Shown piece after piece: positions 1 through 5,656 of a stretch of DNA of 5,656 nucleotides; position 1 is the first letter of the stretch; every line of letters starts with the position of its first letter. The position numbers and the translations under genes are program-made. Source of the DNA: Treponema sp. (GTDB lineage: Bacteria > Spirochaetota > Spirochaetia > Treponematales > Rectinemataceae). Under the pieces are notes generated by a model. The model had not been told where the DNA came from. It did no database searches and saw nothing but the letters and a program-made list of their open reading frames with translations. The stretch covers positions 1 to 5,656 of the forward strand of contig JAFIHQ010000099.1 in assembly GCA_017849315.1 (NCBI GenBank), given 5' to 3'.

Positions 1-2067
1 CTCACCAGCAAAAAACCAATCGTCTGGGTCTATGGTTGGGCGTGGGTCGCTCGGTACATCGCACTTATACCAGTGCTTCTTGCCCCTTTGCTCGCCATGC
101 AAGGCAAACAAAGCGCGGCAGTGGGCCTTCTGTTGGCAGGAAGTGCGGGATTTGCACTTTTCAGGGGGATTGCGCTCATCGGGAACAACCCTGTCGTTGG
201 GTACTTAGCTTCAGGAGGAGGCGATAAACCCCGATCTGATCGCGGATCTTTCATGGTTACTATTTCCATGCTTAACTCCATTGCAAGCATGGTGACGGGA
301 CTCATTGTAGCCTTGGTCTTGGGAGAAAAGGCAACCTCTTGGGTCTACGCAATAGGTCTTGGGGTTGGAATTGCGCTTGGGCTAATCGGCTGCATCTACC
401 TTTTCCGTACGCCTGAACCCACAGGTTATGCTCCAGAAAAATCTACACCTCTTACAAAAACCACTAAAGAAGCACTGACCGACCAGACCTTCAGGCGATT
501 CATTTTCATTTTTTTGATTGTTTCATTTGCATCGGGCATGGGCAGGTCCTTCCTCCCAGTTTATGCAAAGGAGGCTTTTGGCCAGGGTGACAATGCCGTA
601 ATGATCTACTCCCTTTTTGCGAGCTTGGGCTCGATCGCCATGGGTCTTATCATACGTCTTCTCGTGGATCGACTTGGATCGAAGCCCCTCTTGGTCATTT
701 TTAGCGGTATTGGGCTTGCGAGTTTCCTCCCGGTCATTTTTGTCCCAGCCAATTCGCCCATTTTTGCATCTGCCCTCGTAAGCGCATTCTTCCTTTCCTT
801 TATTCATTTCCTGTCCTCGTTTGGATTTACGGGAGAGGAGAATACGGCGCAGACATATTACTTCTCGCTTGTCCCAAAAAATAAAACCCTGGATTTGTCC
901 GTCATCTATTATTTCGGCTATGGACTGGGCGGAGCTGTTGGCGCTGGATCGAGCGGCATGCTTCTGGAACTCTTCCATACGCTGGGGCTCGACACCATCA
1001 ATTCGTATCGATTGCTTTATGGTATCATCTGCGCCACCTTGGTGCTTGCGCTTATCGGAATGCGAAGCCTTAAGCGCCTTGGTTCCGCATCCATATCGCA
1101 GTCGCTCGAAGTCATGTTTTCTGCCAGGGACTTGCACGCTTTTAATTTGATGTCGCGTCTCGAACGCAGCTCAAGCCCAGAGGAAGAGATAAGGCTTATC
1201 CAGGAACTTGGTCGTTCTGGCTCTTTGCATGCCCAGGGCGAGATCCTCTCCTACTTGAGTAGTCCCCGGTTCGAAGTGCGAATGGAGGCACTGCTTGCCC
1301 TGGAAACAGCTCCCCGCCTAACAGGGAAGGCCACTAAGCCACTCATCAAGGAGGTCGAGACCCATGCCTTCTCCACTGCCTATGTAGCAGCAAGGATCCT
1401 TGGCAAGCATCAAAAATCCGAAGCCATACCGACTTTGCGCAAAGCCCTCGAAGTTGATGACTACATGTTGCAGGGTGCAGCTGCGATGGCCCTGGCCAGG
1501 ATAGGCGATTCTGAGTCCATACCTCTTATAGAATCTGTTCTCCTGCGTAATACTAACCCTCGCGTCAGAATCTCTGCAGCATCCGCGCTGGAATTGTTTC
1601 ATTCCAAGTCTTCGTTGCCTGTGCTGGTTTCGTGCCTGCGCTACAATGACCCTCCGGCCTTCGTTTCAGACGAAATAATCTTGGCAATGGCGGAGATTAT
1701 AGGCATTACAACAGACTTCTATCCACTCTACTGCACTTTCATAGATGACCAGGAGCAGGGGCTTGCACTTCTGGAGTCCACTGCCAATGACATCATTGCG
1801 GACAACAAGACGAGATTAGAATGGTCGCGTAGCGTCAAGAATCTCTTTTCCAACGAGCCAGGCAGGTCACAGGGCGAAAACTCGATTGCGTCTTTTGTGT
1901 TACGCGTTGGTTTCGATCCGCAAACGGAAATTGTTTTGGCGGAAGCACTTATGGATGCGCATCTTTGTTATCGGGGCCTGCGTTACTTGGCGGCCAGTTA
2001 TCCACTTTTCGTGGGGCCAGGTCGTACCGTGGGACCAGGACGTGGCCCCTCCATAAGCGCAAGGTAG
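1..2067 (+). CDS. MFS transporter with C-terminal HEAT-like repeat domain (5' end outside window)
   Basis: The frame is open from base 1 to a TAG at 2065-2067, giving 688 visible residues; the true start lies upstream. A GTG at 73 is in frame but falls inside a membrane helix, so it is unlikely to be the start. About ten hydrophobic segments are visible up to residue ~354, consistent with a 12-helix carrier missing its first helices. Residues 222-230 (VDRLGSKPL) match the loop motif of the major facilitator superfamily. From ~390 to ~549 the protein becomes soluble and shows repeated two-helix units rich in Ala/Leu with Pro-initiated helices (for example EAIPTLRKALE, ESIPLIESVL), typical of HEAT or PBS-lyase-like repeats. 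It probably sits in the inner membrane with the repeat domain in the cytosol. Substrate is unknown. The last 18 residues are a Gly/Pro/Arg-rich tail. It converges with yhbY, 37 bases away. The MFS call is fairly secure; the HEAT call is by pattern. Confidence 0.85.
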   Translation, partial: LTSKKPIVWVYGWAWVARYIALIPVLLAPLLAMQGKQSAAVGLLLAGSAGFALFRGIALIGNNPVVGYLASGGGDKPRSDRGSFMVTISMLNSIASMVTGLIVALVLGEKATSWVYAIGLGVGIALGLIGCIYLFRTPEPTGYAPEKSTPLTKTTKEALTDQTFRRFIFIFLIVSFASGMGRSFLPVYAKEAFGQGDNAVMIYSLFASLGSIAMGLIIRLLVDRLGSKPLLVIFSGIGLASFLPVIFVPANSPIFASALVSAFFLSFIHFLSSFGFTGEENTAQTYYFSLVPKNKTLDLSVIYYFGYGLGGAVGAGSSGMLLELFHTLGLDTINSYRLLYGIICATLVLALIGMRSLKRLGSASISQSLEVMFSARDLHAFNLMSRLERSSSPEEEIRLIQELGRSGSLHAQGEILSYLSSPRFEVRMEALLALETAPRLTGKATKPLIKEVETHAFSTAYVAARILGKHQKSEAIPTLRKALEVDDYMLQGAAAMALARIGDSESIPLIESVLLRNTNPRVRISAASALELFHSKSSLPVLVSCLRYNDPPAFVSDEIILAMAEIIGITTDFYPLYCTFIDDQEQGLALLESTANDIIADNKTRLEWSRSVKNLFSNEPGRSQGENSIASFVLRVGFDPQTEIVLAEALMDAHLCYRGLRYLAASYPLFVGPGRTVGPGRGPSISAR
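2011..2046 (+). repeat. Imperfect 18-base tandem duplication in the transporter's 3' end
   Basis: Two adjacent 18-base units (2011-2028 and 2029-2046) agree at 14 of 18 positions and encode VGPGRT followed by VGPGRG. The stretch also holds an inverted repeat, GGGGCCA at 2013-2019 against TGGCCCC at 2043-2049. No T-run follows, so it does not look like an intrinsic terminator. Confidence 0.6.
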
Positions 2068-2088
2068 GCAAGATCGGCAGACAAGGCC

Positions 2089-2105
2089 GCTTGAGATGCT
2101 CAAGC
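2089..2105. terminator. Short perfect hairpin between convergent genes; possible weak bidirectional terminator
   Basis: GCTTGAG (2089-2095), a 3-base loop ATG, and CTCAAGC (2099-2105) form a perfect 7-base-pair stem. It lies in the 37-base gap between the convergent transporter and yhbY genes and takes in the last base of the yhbY stop codon. Neither strand has an adjacent T-tract, so a terminator role is only a guess from its position. Confidence 0.25.
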
Positions 2106-2398
2106 TAAAGATACTCGGGGTTTTGCTTTTCCGGATCGGGATTTTGGCGAAAGAATATAGCTATGTTGCCAATAACCCGGACGAGATCGCTTTCGGTTGT
2201 CAACGCCAGTTCGTTTGCAATGGAGACTCGGTCGTCCTTAAAATCGACAAACTTTGCCTTAACAAGCTCGTGCTGATCGAGCAGGGTACTGAGCCGATCG
2301 GCCAAAGCATCAGTCGGCCCGTTCTTGCCTATCTGCAGCATTACGGGCAATTGTGAAGCGAGTCCGGAGAGTTCGCTTCTTCGCTTCGATGTAAGCAT
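2105..2398 (-). CDS. yhbY: YhbY-type CRM-domain RNA-binding protein
   Basis: This 97-residue protein has the same length as the usual stand-alone CRM-domain proteins. It opens with LTSKRRSELSGLA and carries the diagnostic loop IGKNG at residues 23-27 (GxxG at 24-27). It continues through the conserved helix with ELVKAKF, and ends its core with DLVRVIGNIAIFFRQ. Family members bind RNA and associate with precursors of the large ribosomal subunit in the cytoplasm, so a role in 50S assembly is expected; that role is known from the family and not shown here. The ATG at 2398 is chosen because AAGAGGA lies just upstream and homologues begin with MLT. An in-frame TTG at 2428 has no such support. The gene lies 50 bases downstream of yggT on the same strand and is probably cotranscribed with it. 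The stop is TAG. Confidence 0.93.
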   Translation of the reverse strand: MLTSKRRSELSGLASQLPVMLQIGKNGPTDALADRLSTLLDQHELVKAKFVDFKDDRVSIANELALTTESDLVRVIGNIAIFFRQNPDPEKQNPEYL

Positions 2399-2403
2399 CA
2401 AAA

Positions 2404-2410
2404 TCCTCTT
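2404..2410 (-). promoter_or_regulatory. Ribosome binding site fixing the yhbY start
   Basis: AAGAGGA on the minus strand places GAGG 6 bases before the ATG at 2398. This favours the 97-residue product over the longer form starting at TTG 2428. Confidence 0.7.
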
Positions 2411-2448
2411 ATCTATCAGTTCTATCAAGTCAGCTCAAACAAGGTGAT

Positions 2449-3042
2449 TCAAAACGGGAGGGAGACAAGCAAAGAAGAAAGCAGCTTTATGAGCAATCCG
2501 CCTGCAACCCTTAGCACTACCAATACCACAGCGCCTGTGACGAGCCCCTGAAGATAGGTCACCGCCTTACGCCTATAAATGAAATGGTTGATCCTGTAAA
2601 GAACCCGATTGAGCGCGACATCCAGAATATCCCACAAAGGCTTCAACCGACCTAATCTGGCAGTATACCCTATCAGTCGAACCACCGCACAGACCGCATA
2701 AAAGGAAAGCAAGAACGCTACTACCGACCACGCAGCCTGCAATAAAAGGCTCAAGATAAAGCCCAAAGTTACAAAACCTGTAGTTGCAATGGTAGCAAAC
2801 GTTATACTCGCAACGGAAAGCACCGCCAACGCAGCTATTGGACTGAAATCCAGCCGCTCTGCCCGAAAAAGGGAAAGTCGTGAGAAGAAGTCCAGATATG
2901 GATCGGTTATTCTTGCCAGCCAATTATTTCTGGAGCGCGTACCCTGGTTAGGTATCCAAGTCAGGAAAACACGAACAATACACAGAAGGCTGTAGAGTGT
3001 CGTCACTATGCTTAAGAAGCGTGCAATAATGTTTATAGCCAT
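2449..3042 (-). CDS. yggT: YggT family integral membrane protein with two YGGT domains
   Basis: This 197-residue, strongly hydrophobic protein has two related halves. In the first, a helix at ~5-30 (ending VRVFLTWIPNQG) leads to the family signature around 44-72, ITDPYLDFFSRL then RLDFSPIAALAVL. After helices at ~75-125 the second half repeats the pattern in weaker form (LGRLKPLWDILDVALNRVLYR at ~130-150), then a final helix at ~165-192. The length suits two-domain YggT proteins of about 185-200 residues. Family members are inner-membrane proteins linked in some bacteria to osmotic or ion stress and in others found beside division genes; the biochemical role is unsettled. The start at 3042 is chosen because GGAGG sits 5 bases upstream; the ATG at 3054 overlaps that GGAGG. 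It is the first gene of a probable yggT-yhbY unit. Confidence 0.9.
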   Translation of the reverse strand: MAINIIARFLSIVTTLYSLLCIVRVFLTWIPNQGTRSRNNWLARITDPYLDFFSRLSLFRAERLDFSPIAALAVLSVASITFATIATTGFVTLGFILSLLLQAAWSVVAFLLSFYAVCAVVRLIGYTARLGRLKPLWDILDVALNRVLYRINHFIYRRKAVTYLQGLVTGAVVLVVLRVAGGLLIKLLSSLLVSLPF

Positions 3043-3047
3043 CTGGG

Positions 3048-3052
3048 CCTCC
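3048..3052 (-). promoter_or_regulatory. Ribosome binding site fixing the yggT start
   Basis: Minus-strand GGAGG is separated by 5 bases (CCCAG) from the ATG at 3042. The alternative ATG at 3054 shares its G with this site, so the downstream start is preferred and the protein is 197 rather than 201 residues. Confidence 0.7.
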
Positions 3053-3187
3053 ATTCCATTCCTTTCCTTTACGCCTACCGTGGACTTGCATTACAATATC
3101 ATTGGAATGTCAAGTACCAAGCATACTGAGTAGAATACCTTTTCTTTTGGCGTTGGGCAACTGTATAACGCCACGCAAGCTCATAGG

Positions 3188-3193
3188 TAGGAG
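3188..3193 (+). promoter_or_regulatory. Ribosome binding site for the DUF72 gene
   Basis: TAGGAG is followed by a rather long 10-base spacer to the ATG at 3204. Together with the position of the conserved N-terminal strand, it supports this start over the in-frame TTG at 3102. Confidence 0.5.
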
Positions 3194-3203
3194 CGTCAGA
3201 ATA

Positions 3204-4007
3204 ATGGCGCAGGGTCGATTCTATGTGGGTACAAGTGGCTTCATGTTCAACGTGGGCAAGGACGCCTTTTACCCTAAGGAACTCGAGTCAAAGGATTTTC
3301 TACGCTATTATTCGCTCGTTTTTCCGTTCGTTGAACTGGAAACCTCGTGGGCAAGCGGTGCAAAGAGCTCGTCTCTTTTGCACATGGTAACGAAGACGAA
3401 CCCTGACTTTCTTTTTGCTCTTAGAACTGTGGTTAAGGAAATTCGCAGCCCCGCAAACGGGGATGTGGACGGCTGGCAAGTGGATGTTGAAGGGTTGCAG
3501 ACCGCAGCGTCAATTCTGACAGCAGAAGGGCGCCTCGCAACTATCGTTTTGCGGCTTCCCCATTCTTTTGTTTATACAGAAAGGAATAGATTGTATCTTA
3601 GTCAGGTTTGTTCATCGCTTGATTTGTTCCCCTTGGCTGTTGAGTTTGGAAATGATGCATGGATACAGGAGCGTGTTCTTGGCGAGCTCGCGCGGCGTCG
3701 AATAAGTTGCGTCATTGACGATGGGCCCGAATTTGACACACTGACACCAAACCAAGCGCCTCTCACTGGCGATTTTGGCTATTTCAGATTTGAAGGGAAA
3801 ACTCGTGAGTTGTGGTGGGACGCCGATTTGGCGGAGGAACACGGTTATGCATATACAGCCCAAGAGCTCAAGAAAAAGGCGTTTGTTATAGACTCTTTAA
3901 CAAGAAAGGCTAAACGGGTGTTCATAGTTTTTGCAAACAAAGCAGAGGGCGATTCAACCCGAAATGCAAGAAAGCTGGCGGAGATTCTTCGCGGTCTAGC
4001 AGAGTGA
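3204..4007 (+). CDS. DUF72 family protein (TIM-barrel-like fold expected)
   Basis: This 267-residue protein has the size and motif order of DUF72 proteins. The opening FYVGTSGF at 6-13 is the family's N-terminal signature, followed by FYP at 22-24. FVELETSW (42-49) stands where relatives usually have an E-x-N-x-TFY pattern, so this site is altered. Later come IVLRLPHSF (114-122), LAVEFGNDAWI (144-154), YFRFEGKT (193-200), GYAYTAQEL (214-222) and the C-terminal VFIVFANKAEG with STRNARKLAEIL (239-262), where many relatives have FNN. The biochemical function of DUF72 is not established; a TIM-barrel-like fold is known from structures of relatives. No signal peptide or membrane helix is seen, so it is probably cytosolic. 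It is transcribed alone, divergent from yggT and convergent with the orphan gene to its right. Family assignment is confident; function is not assignable. Confidence 0.88.
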   Translation: MAQGRFYVGTSGFMFNVGKDAFYPKELESKDFLRYYSLVFPFVELETSWASGAKSSSLLHMVTKTNPDFLFALRTVVKEIRSPANGDVDGWQVDVEGLQTAASILTAEGRLATIVLRLPHSFVYTERNRLYLSQVCSSLDLFPLAVEFGNDAWIQERVLGELARRRISCVIDDGPEFDTLTPNQAPLTGDFGYFRFEGKTRELWWDADLAEEHGYAYTAQELKKKAFVIDSLTRKAKRVFIVFANKAEGDSTRNARKLAEILRGLAE

Positions 4008-4078
4008 GGGCCTACGTGGCTTTCAGCCGGAGTTCCATCCTCTTTCAGCCGGCACCCCCACCTATTGAATTGGCCGGT
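4008..4078. other. Convergent spacer with weak hairpins; possible terminator region
   Basis: This 71-base gap lies between the DUF72 stop and the stop of the minus-strand gene. CCGGC (4049-4053) can pair with GCCGG (4073-4077) across a 19-base loop, extendable by a G-U and an A-U pair, with only a short TTTAAT after it on the plus strand. A smaller GGCT/AGCC hairpin lies at 4018-4028. Either could help end transcription, but neither is a textbook intrinsic terminator. Confidence 0.3.
4020..4052. repeat. Duplicated 11-base element CTTTCAGCCGG
   Basis: CTTTCAGCCGG occurs exactly twice, at 4020-4030 and 4042-4052, with a 22-base period and unrelated bases between. On the minus strand the unit reads CCGGCTGAAAG. 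Both copies lie in the convergent spacer outside any gene. It may be part of a dispersed intergenic repeat family, which cannot be judged from one window. Confidence 0.6.
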
Positions 4079-4516
4079 TTAATCAGTCAAAGATGCGCTG
4101 GCGGCGCTTTGCGCTGCCCCGCCCGAGTCCGCGCCTTCGCGGTTGAGGGCGGCATCAAAAATGGCGCGATCTGAGAGGGCCTGGCCGGACAGCACAACCA
4201 AGCCATCGCGGTCGAGCACCATAACCACGACTTTTTGAAGGGAGGGCGCGTTGGAGCGGACCACATTCCACAGGCACTCGCGGCACTTTTCTTCGTCCGC
4301 CGAACGCATGATGATGTCAAGAAAGCCCTCTTCCTGCAGCACTGCGGACAGCCAACCGGACTTCTTTACGAATTCTGCCGTATTTTTCGCTCCAGACGCT
4401 ATCGACGGGTGCTGCAAAAGCCAATTTTCATGAAATCCAGGCACTAACAACACTCTGCCATCGGGAAGCACCCAAGATGCCCCATGCCCCACGATATAAC
4501 GCTTTTTAGGTTCCAT
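4079..4516 (-). CDS. Hypothetical protein, 145 aa, coupled to the pseudouridine synthase gene
   Basis: I do not recognise a family. The product begins MEPKKRYIVGHGASWVLPDG and has a hydrophobic strand RVLLVPGF at 21-28. A helical middle follows (NTAEFVKKSGW, VLQEEGFLDIIM, ~45-70), then a CRECLW segment with Cys78 and Cys81, then a second strand, KVVVMVLDRDGLVVLSG, at 95-111. The alternating strands and helices suggest a small folded alpha/beta protein, followed by an Ala/Ser/Gly-rich, probably disordered tail from ~128. No signal peptide or membrane helix is seen. ATG at 4516 is chosen because GGAG lies 5 bases upstream; an in-frame TTG at 4534 is less likely. The start overlaps the last 11 bases of the preceding pseudouridine synthase gene, so translational coupling is likely. 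Arguments that it is real are the good ribosome site, coding overlap and uninterrupted frame. Confidence 0.72.
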   Translation of the reverse strand: MEPKKRYIVGHGASWVLPDGRVLLVPGFHENWLLQHPSIASGAKNTAEFVKKSGWLSAVLQEEGFLDIIMRSADEEKCRECLWNVVRSNAPSLQKVVVMVLDRDGLVVLSGQALSDRAIFDAALNREGADSGGAAQSAASASLTD

Positions 4517-5207
4517 CGCAGCTCCATGCTTCAATTCTTGACCAGTCCGGCCAGTCCCTTAAGAAAAGCGAAAAATGCTCAGGCATTTTCGATTGAATTA
4601 TCGTGCCATCATACAATTTCAATTCCCGTGCCCACAGCAACAGGTGCTTCAGATTCTTCTTTTTGTGCAACACTCTATTCAGCGCGAAATCGCCATATTT
4701 ATCGTCGCCGAGTATAGGCAGGCCGTGCATTGCCAGATGGCGCCGTATTTGATGCATCCGACCAGTGCCAAGTTCCAGTTCCAGAAGCGAAACGTTTACG
4801 GCCGATGCAGTGCCCGTTGCTCCTGTAAAAGAAATAGGAAACGAATACACCGCCAAACGCCGATACTTTGTATGTGCCTCCAACGGTCTGCCATTGACCT
4901 TGAGAACGTCATCAAAGTGCCCGACAGCCGTCTCTGGCTCGCCTGAGCAGACAGCCCAATAGACTTTCCTGATCGTACGCGTCGCTATCAAATCCGACCA
5001 CCGCGAGGCTGCTTCCTTGTTCTTGGCCAGTATCATGCAACCAGCGGTCTCCTTGTCCAGTCGATGGACCGGATAAGGCCTAAAACCGAGTTCCGCCTCC
5101 GCGAGCGTAATCACCGAAGCTCCCACCGCCTCTCCAGGCTGACTTGCCAACCCTGCCGGCTTGTCTACAACGACAATTTCGTCGTTTTGGTAAAGAATAT
5201 CGAGCAC
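4506..5207 (-). CDS. RluA-family RNA pseudouridine synthase
   Basis: This 233-residue enzyme should isomerise uridine to pseudouridine in rRNA or tRNA in the cytoplasm. The N-terminal strand reads ILYQNDEIVVVDKPAGL (4-20). The catalytic motif HRLDKETAG spans 48-56, with Asp51 the expected nucleophile. ELGTGRMHQIRRHLAMHGLP (145-164) and ILGDDKYG (165-172) are the other conserved family blocks, and LLLWARELKL (189-198) is the C-terminal one. No N-terminal S4 domain is present, so it is a short, RluA/TruC-like member; the exact target site cannot be assigned. GTG at 5207 is the likely start: it lies two bases after the EamA stop, has AAGG 7 bases upstream, and places the conserved strand at the N terminus. 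The frame is open far upstream but there it overlaps the permease gene. The 3' end overlaps the next gene by 11 bases. Confidence 0.93.
   Translation of the reverse strand: MLDILYQNDEIVVVDKPAGLASQPGEAVGASVITLAEAELGFRPYPVHRLDKETAGCMILAKNKEAASRWSDLIATRTIRKVYWAVCSGEPETAVGHFDDVLKVNGRPLEAHTKYRRLAVYSFPISFTGATGTASAVNVSLLELELGTGRMHQIRRHLAMHGLPILGDDKYGDFALNRVLHKKKNLKHLLLWARELKLYDGTIIQSKMPEHFSLFLRDWPDWSRIEAWSCDGT
4522..4525 (-). promoter_or_regulatory. Ribosome binding site of the 145-aa gene, inside the upstream gene
   Basis: Minus-strand GGAG with a 5-base spacer precedes the ATG at 4516. It lies within the last codons of the pseudouridine synthase gene, as expected for coupled genes. Confidence 0.6.
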
Positions 5208-5209
5208 GG

Positions 5210-5656
5210 CTATGCCTTGCGGCCTCCTGTTGTTGTTGCCAGGAATACTCCGGCCACCGTTAGCCCGCCGCCAAGCAACTGGAGCATTGCTAACCTTTCG
5301 CCCAATACAAAATACGAAGCTACTGCCGATACGACCGGTATAAGATTGATAAACACGCTCGATTTGGTCTCCCCAAGCCTGTCGATCATAATCACATAGA
5401 GCCAGTATCCCAACGCCGAGCCGCATATGCCGAGGAAAAGCACATTCAACACAACTGTGGTTGAGAGCATCGTGAAGTGCTGCCCTTCCGACAGAGTAAA
5501 AGGAATGCAAAAAAGCATTCCAAAGAAAATCTGCCAAAATGTGATGGAAAGCTGTGAATAAGAAGATGGTATGGAACGAGTCAAGAACGAGTAGGCAACC
5601 CAGGAAAGTGCCGCGCCAACCATGTAAAGATACCCGACAGGCGAAGACTTTGCAGC
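5210..5656 (-). CDS. EamA/DMT-superfamily permease, C-terminal half (5' end outside window)
   Basis: The frame is open from the right edge to a TAG at 5212-5210, giving 148 residues. An ATG at 5623 is in frame but lies within the first visible helix, so it is not taken as the start. Five hydrophobic segments are visible at about 8-25, 35-54, 64-88, 98-117 and 121-141, matching the second five-helix EamA repeat of a ten-helix drug/metabolite transporter. GSALGYWLY (79-87), RLGETKSSVFINLIPVVSAVAS (93-114, in part) and VLGE (117-120) are typical of the repeat's last three helices. The substrate is not predictable from these residues. It is an inner-membrane protein. Its stop is two bases before the pseudouridine synthase start, so it probably heads or belongs to the same transcript; the promoter must lie outside the window. 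Confidence 0.9.
   Translation of the reverse strand, partial: AAKSSPVGYLYMVGAALSWVAYSFLTRSIPSSYSQLSITFWQIFFGMLFCIPFTLSEGQHFTMLSTTVVLNVLFLGICGSALGYWLYVIMIDRLGETKSSVFINLIPVVSAVASYFVLGERLAMLQLLGGGLTVAGVFLATTTGGRKA

Larger units (their letters stand above)
3043..3203. promoter_or_regulatory. Divergent intergenic region with candidate promoters for yggT and the DUF72 gene
   Basis: These 161 bases separate two divergently read genes, so both promoters should lie here. On the minus strand a perfect TTGACA occurs at 3113-3108, a suitable distance before yggT, but no good -10 box follows at 16-18 bases. On the plus strand TAGAAT at 3131-3136 is one mismatch from the consensus -10 and lies 67 bases before the DUF72 start, without a clear -35. 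TATAAC at 3164-3169 is another plus-strand candidate. The location is firm; the individual boxes are weak. Confidence 0.35.

Noticed and set aside
523..1137. A 204-codon open frame on the minus strand
   Set aside because: It lies wholly antisense to the transporter's membrane segments. Its translation is highly charged and low in hydrophobic residues, as expected for the complement of a membrane-protein gene, and it matches no family I know.
2013..2049. GGGGCCA/TGGCCCC inverted repeat as a terminator
   Set aside because: It lies within coding sequence, has a long loop and no following T-run, and is better explained as part of the coding repeat.
2399..2428. Longer YhbY start at TTG 2428
   Set aside because: AAGAGGA lies immediately upstream of the ATG at 2398, and the family normally begins with the LTSK-type motif.
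2573..2923. A 116-codon minus-strand frame inside yggT
   Set aside because: It is another frame of the same strand within the well-supported yggT gene, and its translation has no recognisable motif.
3102..3203. Longer DUF72 start at TTG 3102
   Set aside because: The extra 34 residues match nothing in the family. The conserved N-terminal strand begins right after the ATG at 3204, and a TAGGAG site lies before that ATG.
4575..4946. A 123-codon plus-strand frame opposite the pseudouridine synthase
   Set aside because: It is antisense to conserved enzyme motifs, lacks a convincing ribosome site and shows no family resemblance.
5208..5537. N-terminal extension of the pseudouridine synthase frame by about 110 codons
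   Set aside because: The extension overlaps the clear EamA permease gene in another frame on the same strand and shows no S4 or other domain. The conserved enzyme begins right after the GTG at 5207.
1..5656. Search for CRISPR arrays, tRNA or rRNA genes, insertion sequences and toxin-antitoxin or phage genes
   Set aside because: No regularly spaced repeats, tRNA-like cloverleaf, transposase, integrase or small paired toxin-antitoxin frames were seen by eye.

Overview
The window is ordinary-looking bacterial chromosome of roughly balanced base composition, packed with short, tightly spaced genes. It holds seven protein-coding genes, two of them cut by the window edges. No rRNA, tRNA, CRISPR array, insertion sequence, integrase or phage gene was seen. 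A major-facilitator transporter fused to HEAT-like repeats, near YggT, YhbY and DUF72 genes, recalls treponeme-like Spirochaetota. That placement is a weak inference from recalled gene families; no sequence here proves it.

Layout. Positions 1-2067 (+) hold the C-terminal 688 residues of a membrane transporter whose last half is a cytosolic helical-repeat domain ending in a short Gly/Pro/Arg tail. Converging on it from the minus strand is a two-gene unit, yggT (3042-2449) then yhbY (2398-2105). A 161-base divergent intergenic region (3043-3203) separates yggT from a plus-strand DUF72 gene (3204-4007). A 71-base convergent spacer (4008-4078) carries a duplicated 11-base element. Beyond it lies a minus-strand unit running in from the right edge: an EamA/DMT-type permease (partial, 5656-5210), an RluA-family pseudouridine synthase (5207-4506) and an unrecognised 145-residue protein (4516-4079). 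In this last unit the first two genes are 2 bases apart and the last two overlap by 11 bases, so they very probably share one transcript.

How the genes relate. Two genes concern the ribosome or RNA modification (yhbY, rluA-type), and three encode integral membrane proteins (MFS-HEAT, YggT, EamA). There is no clear shared pathway, and the groupings look like housekeeping operons. The parts least explained by known families are the HEAT-like extension on the MFS carrier, the orphan protein translationally coupled to the pseudouridine synthase, and the repeat-bearing spacer at 4008-4078. I found no convincing evidence of a new multi-gene system.
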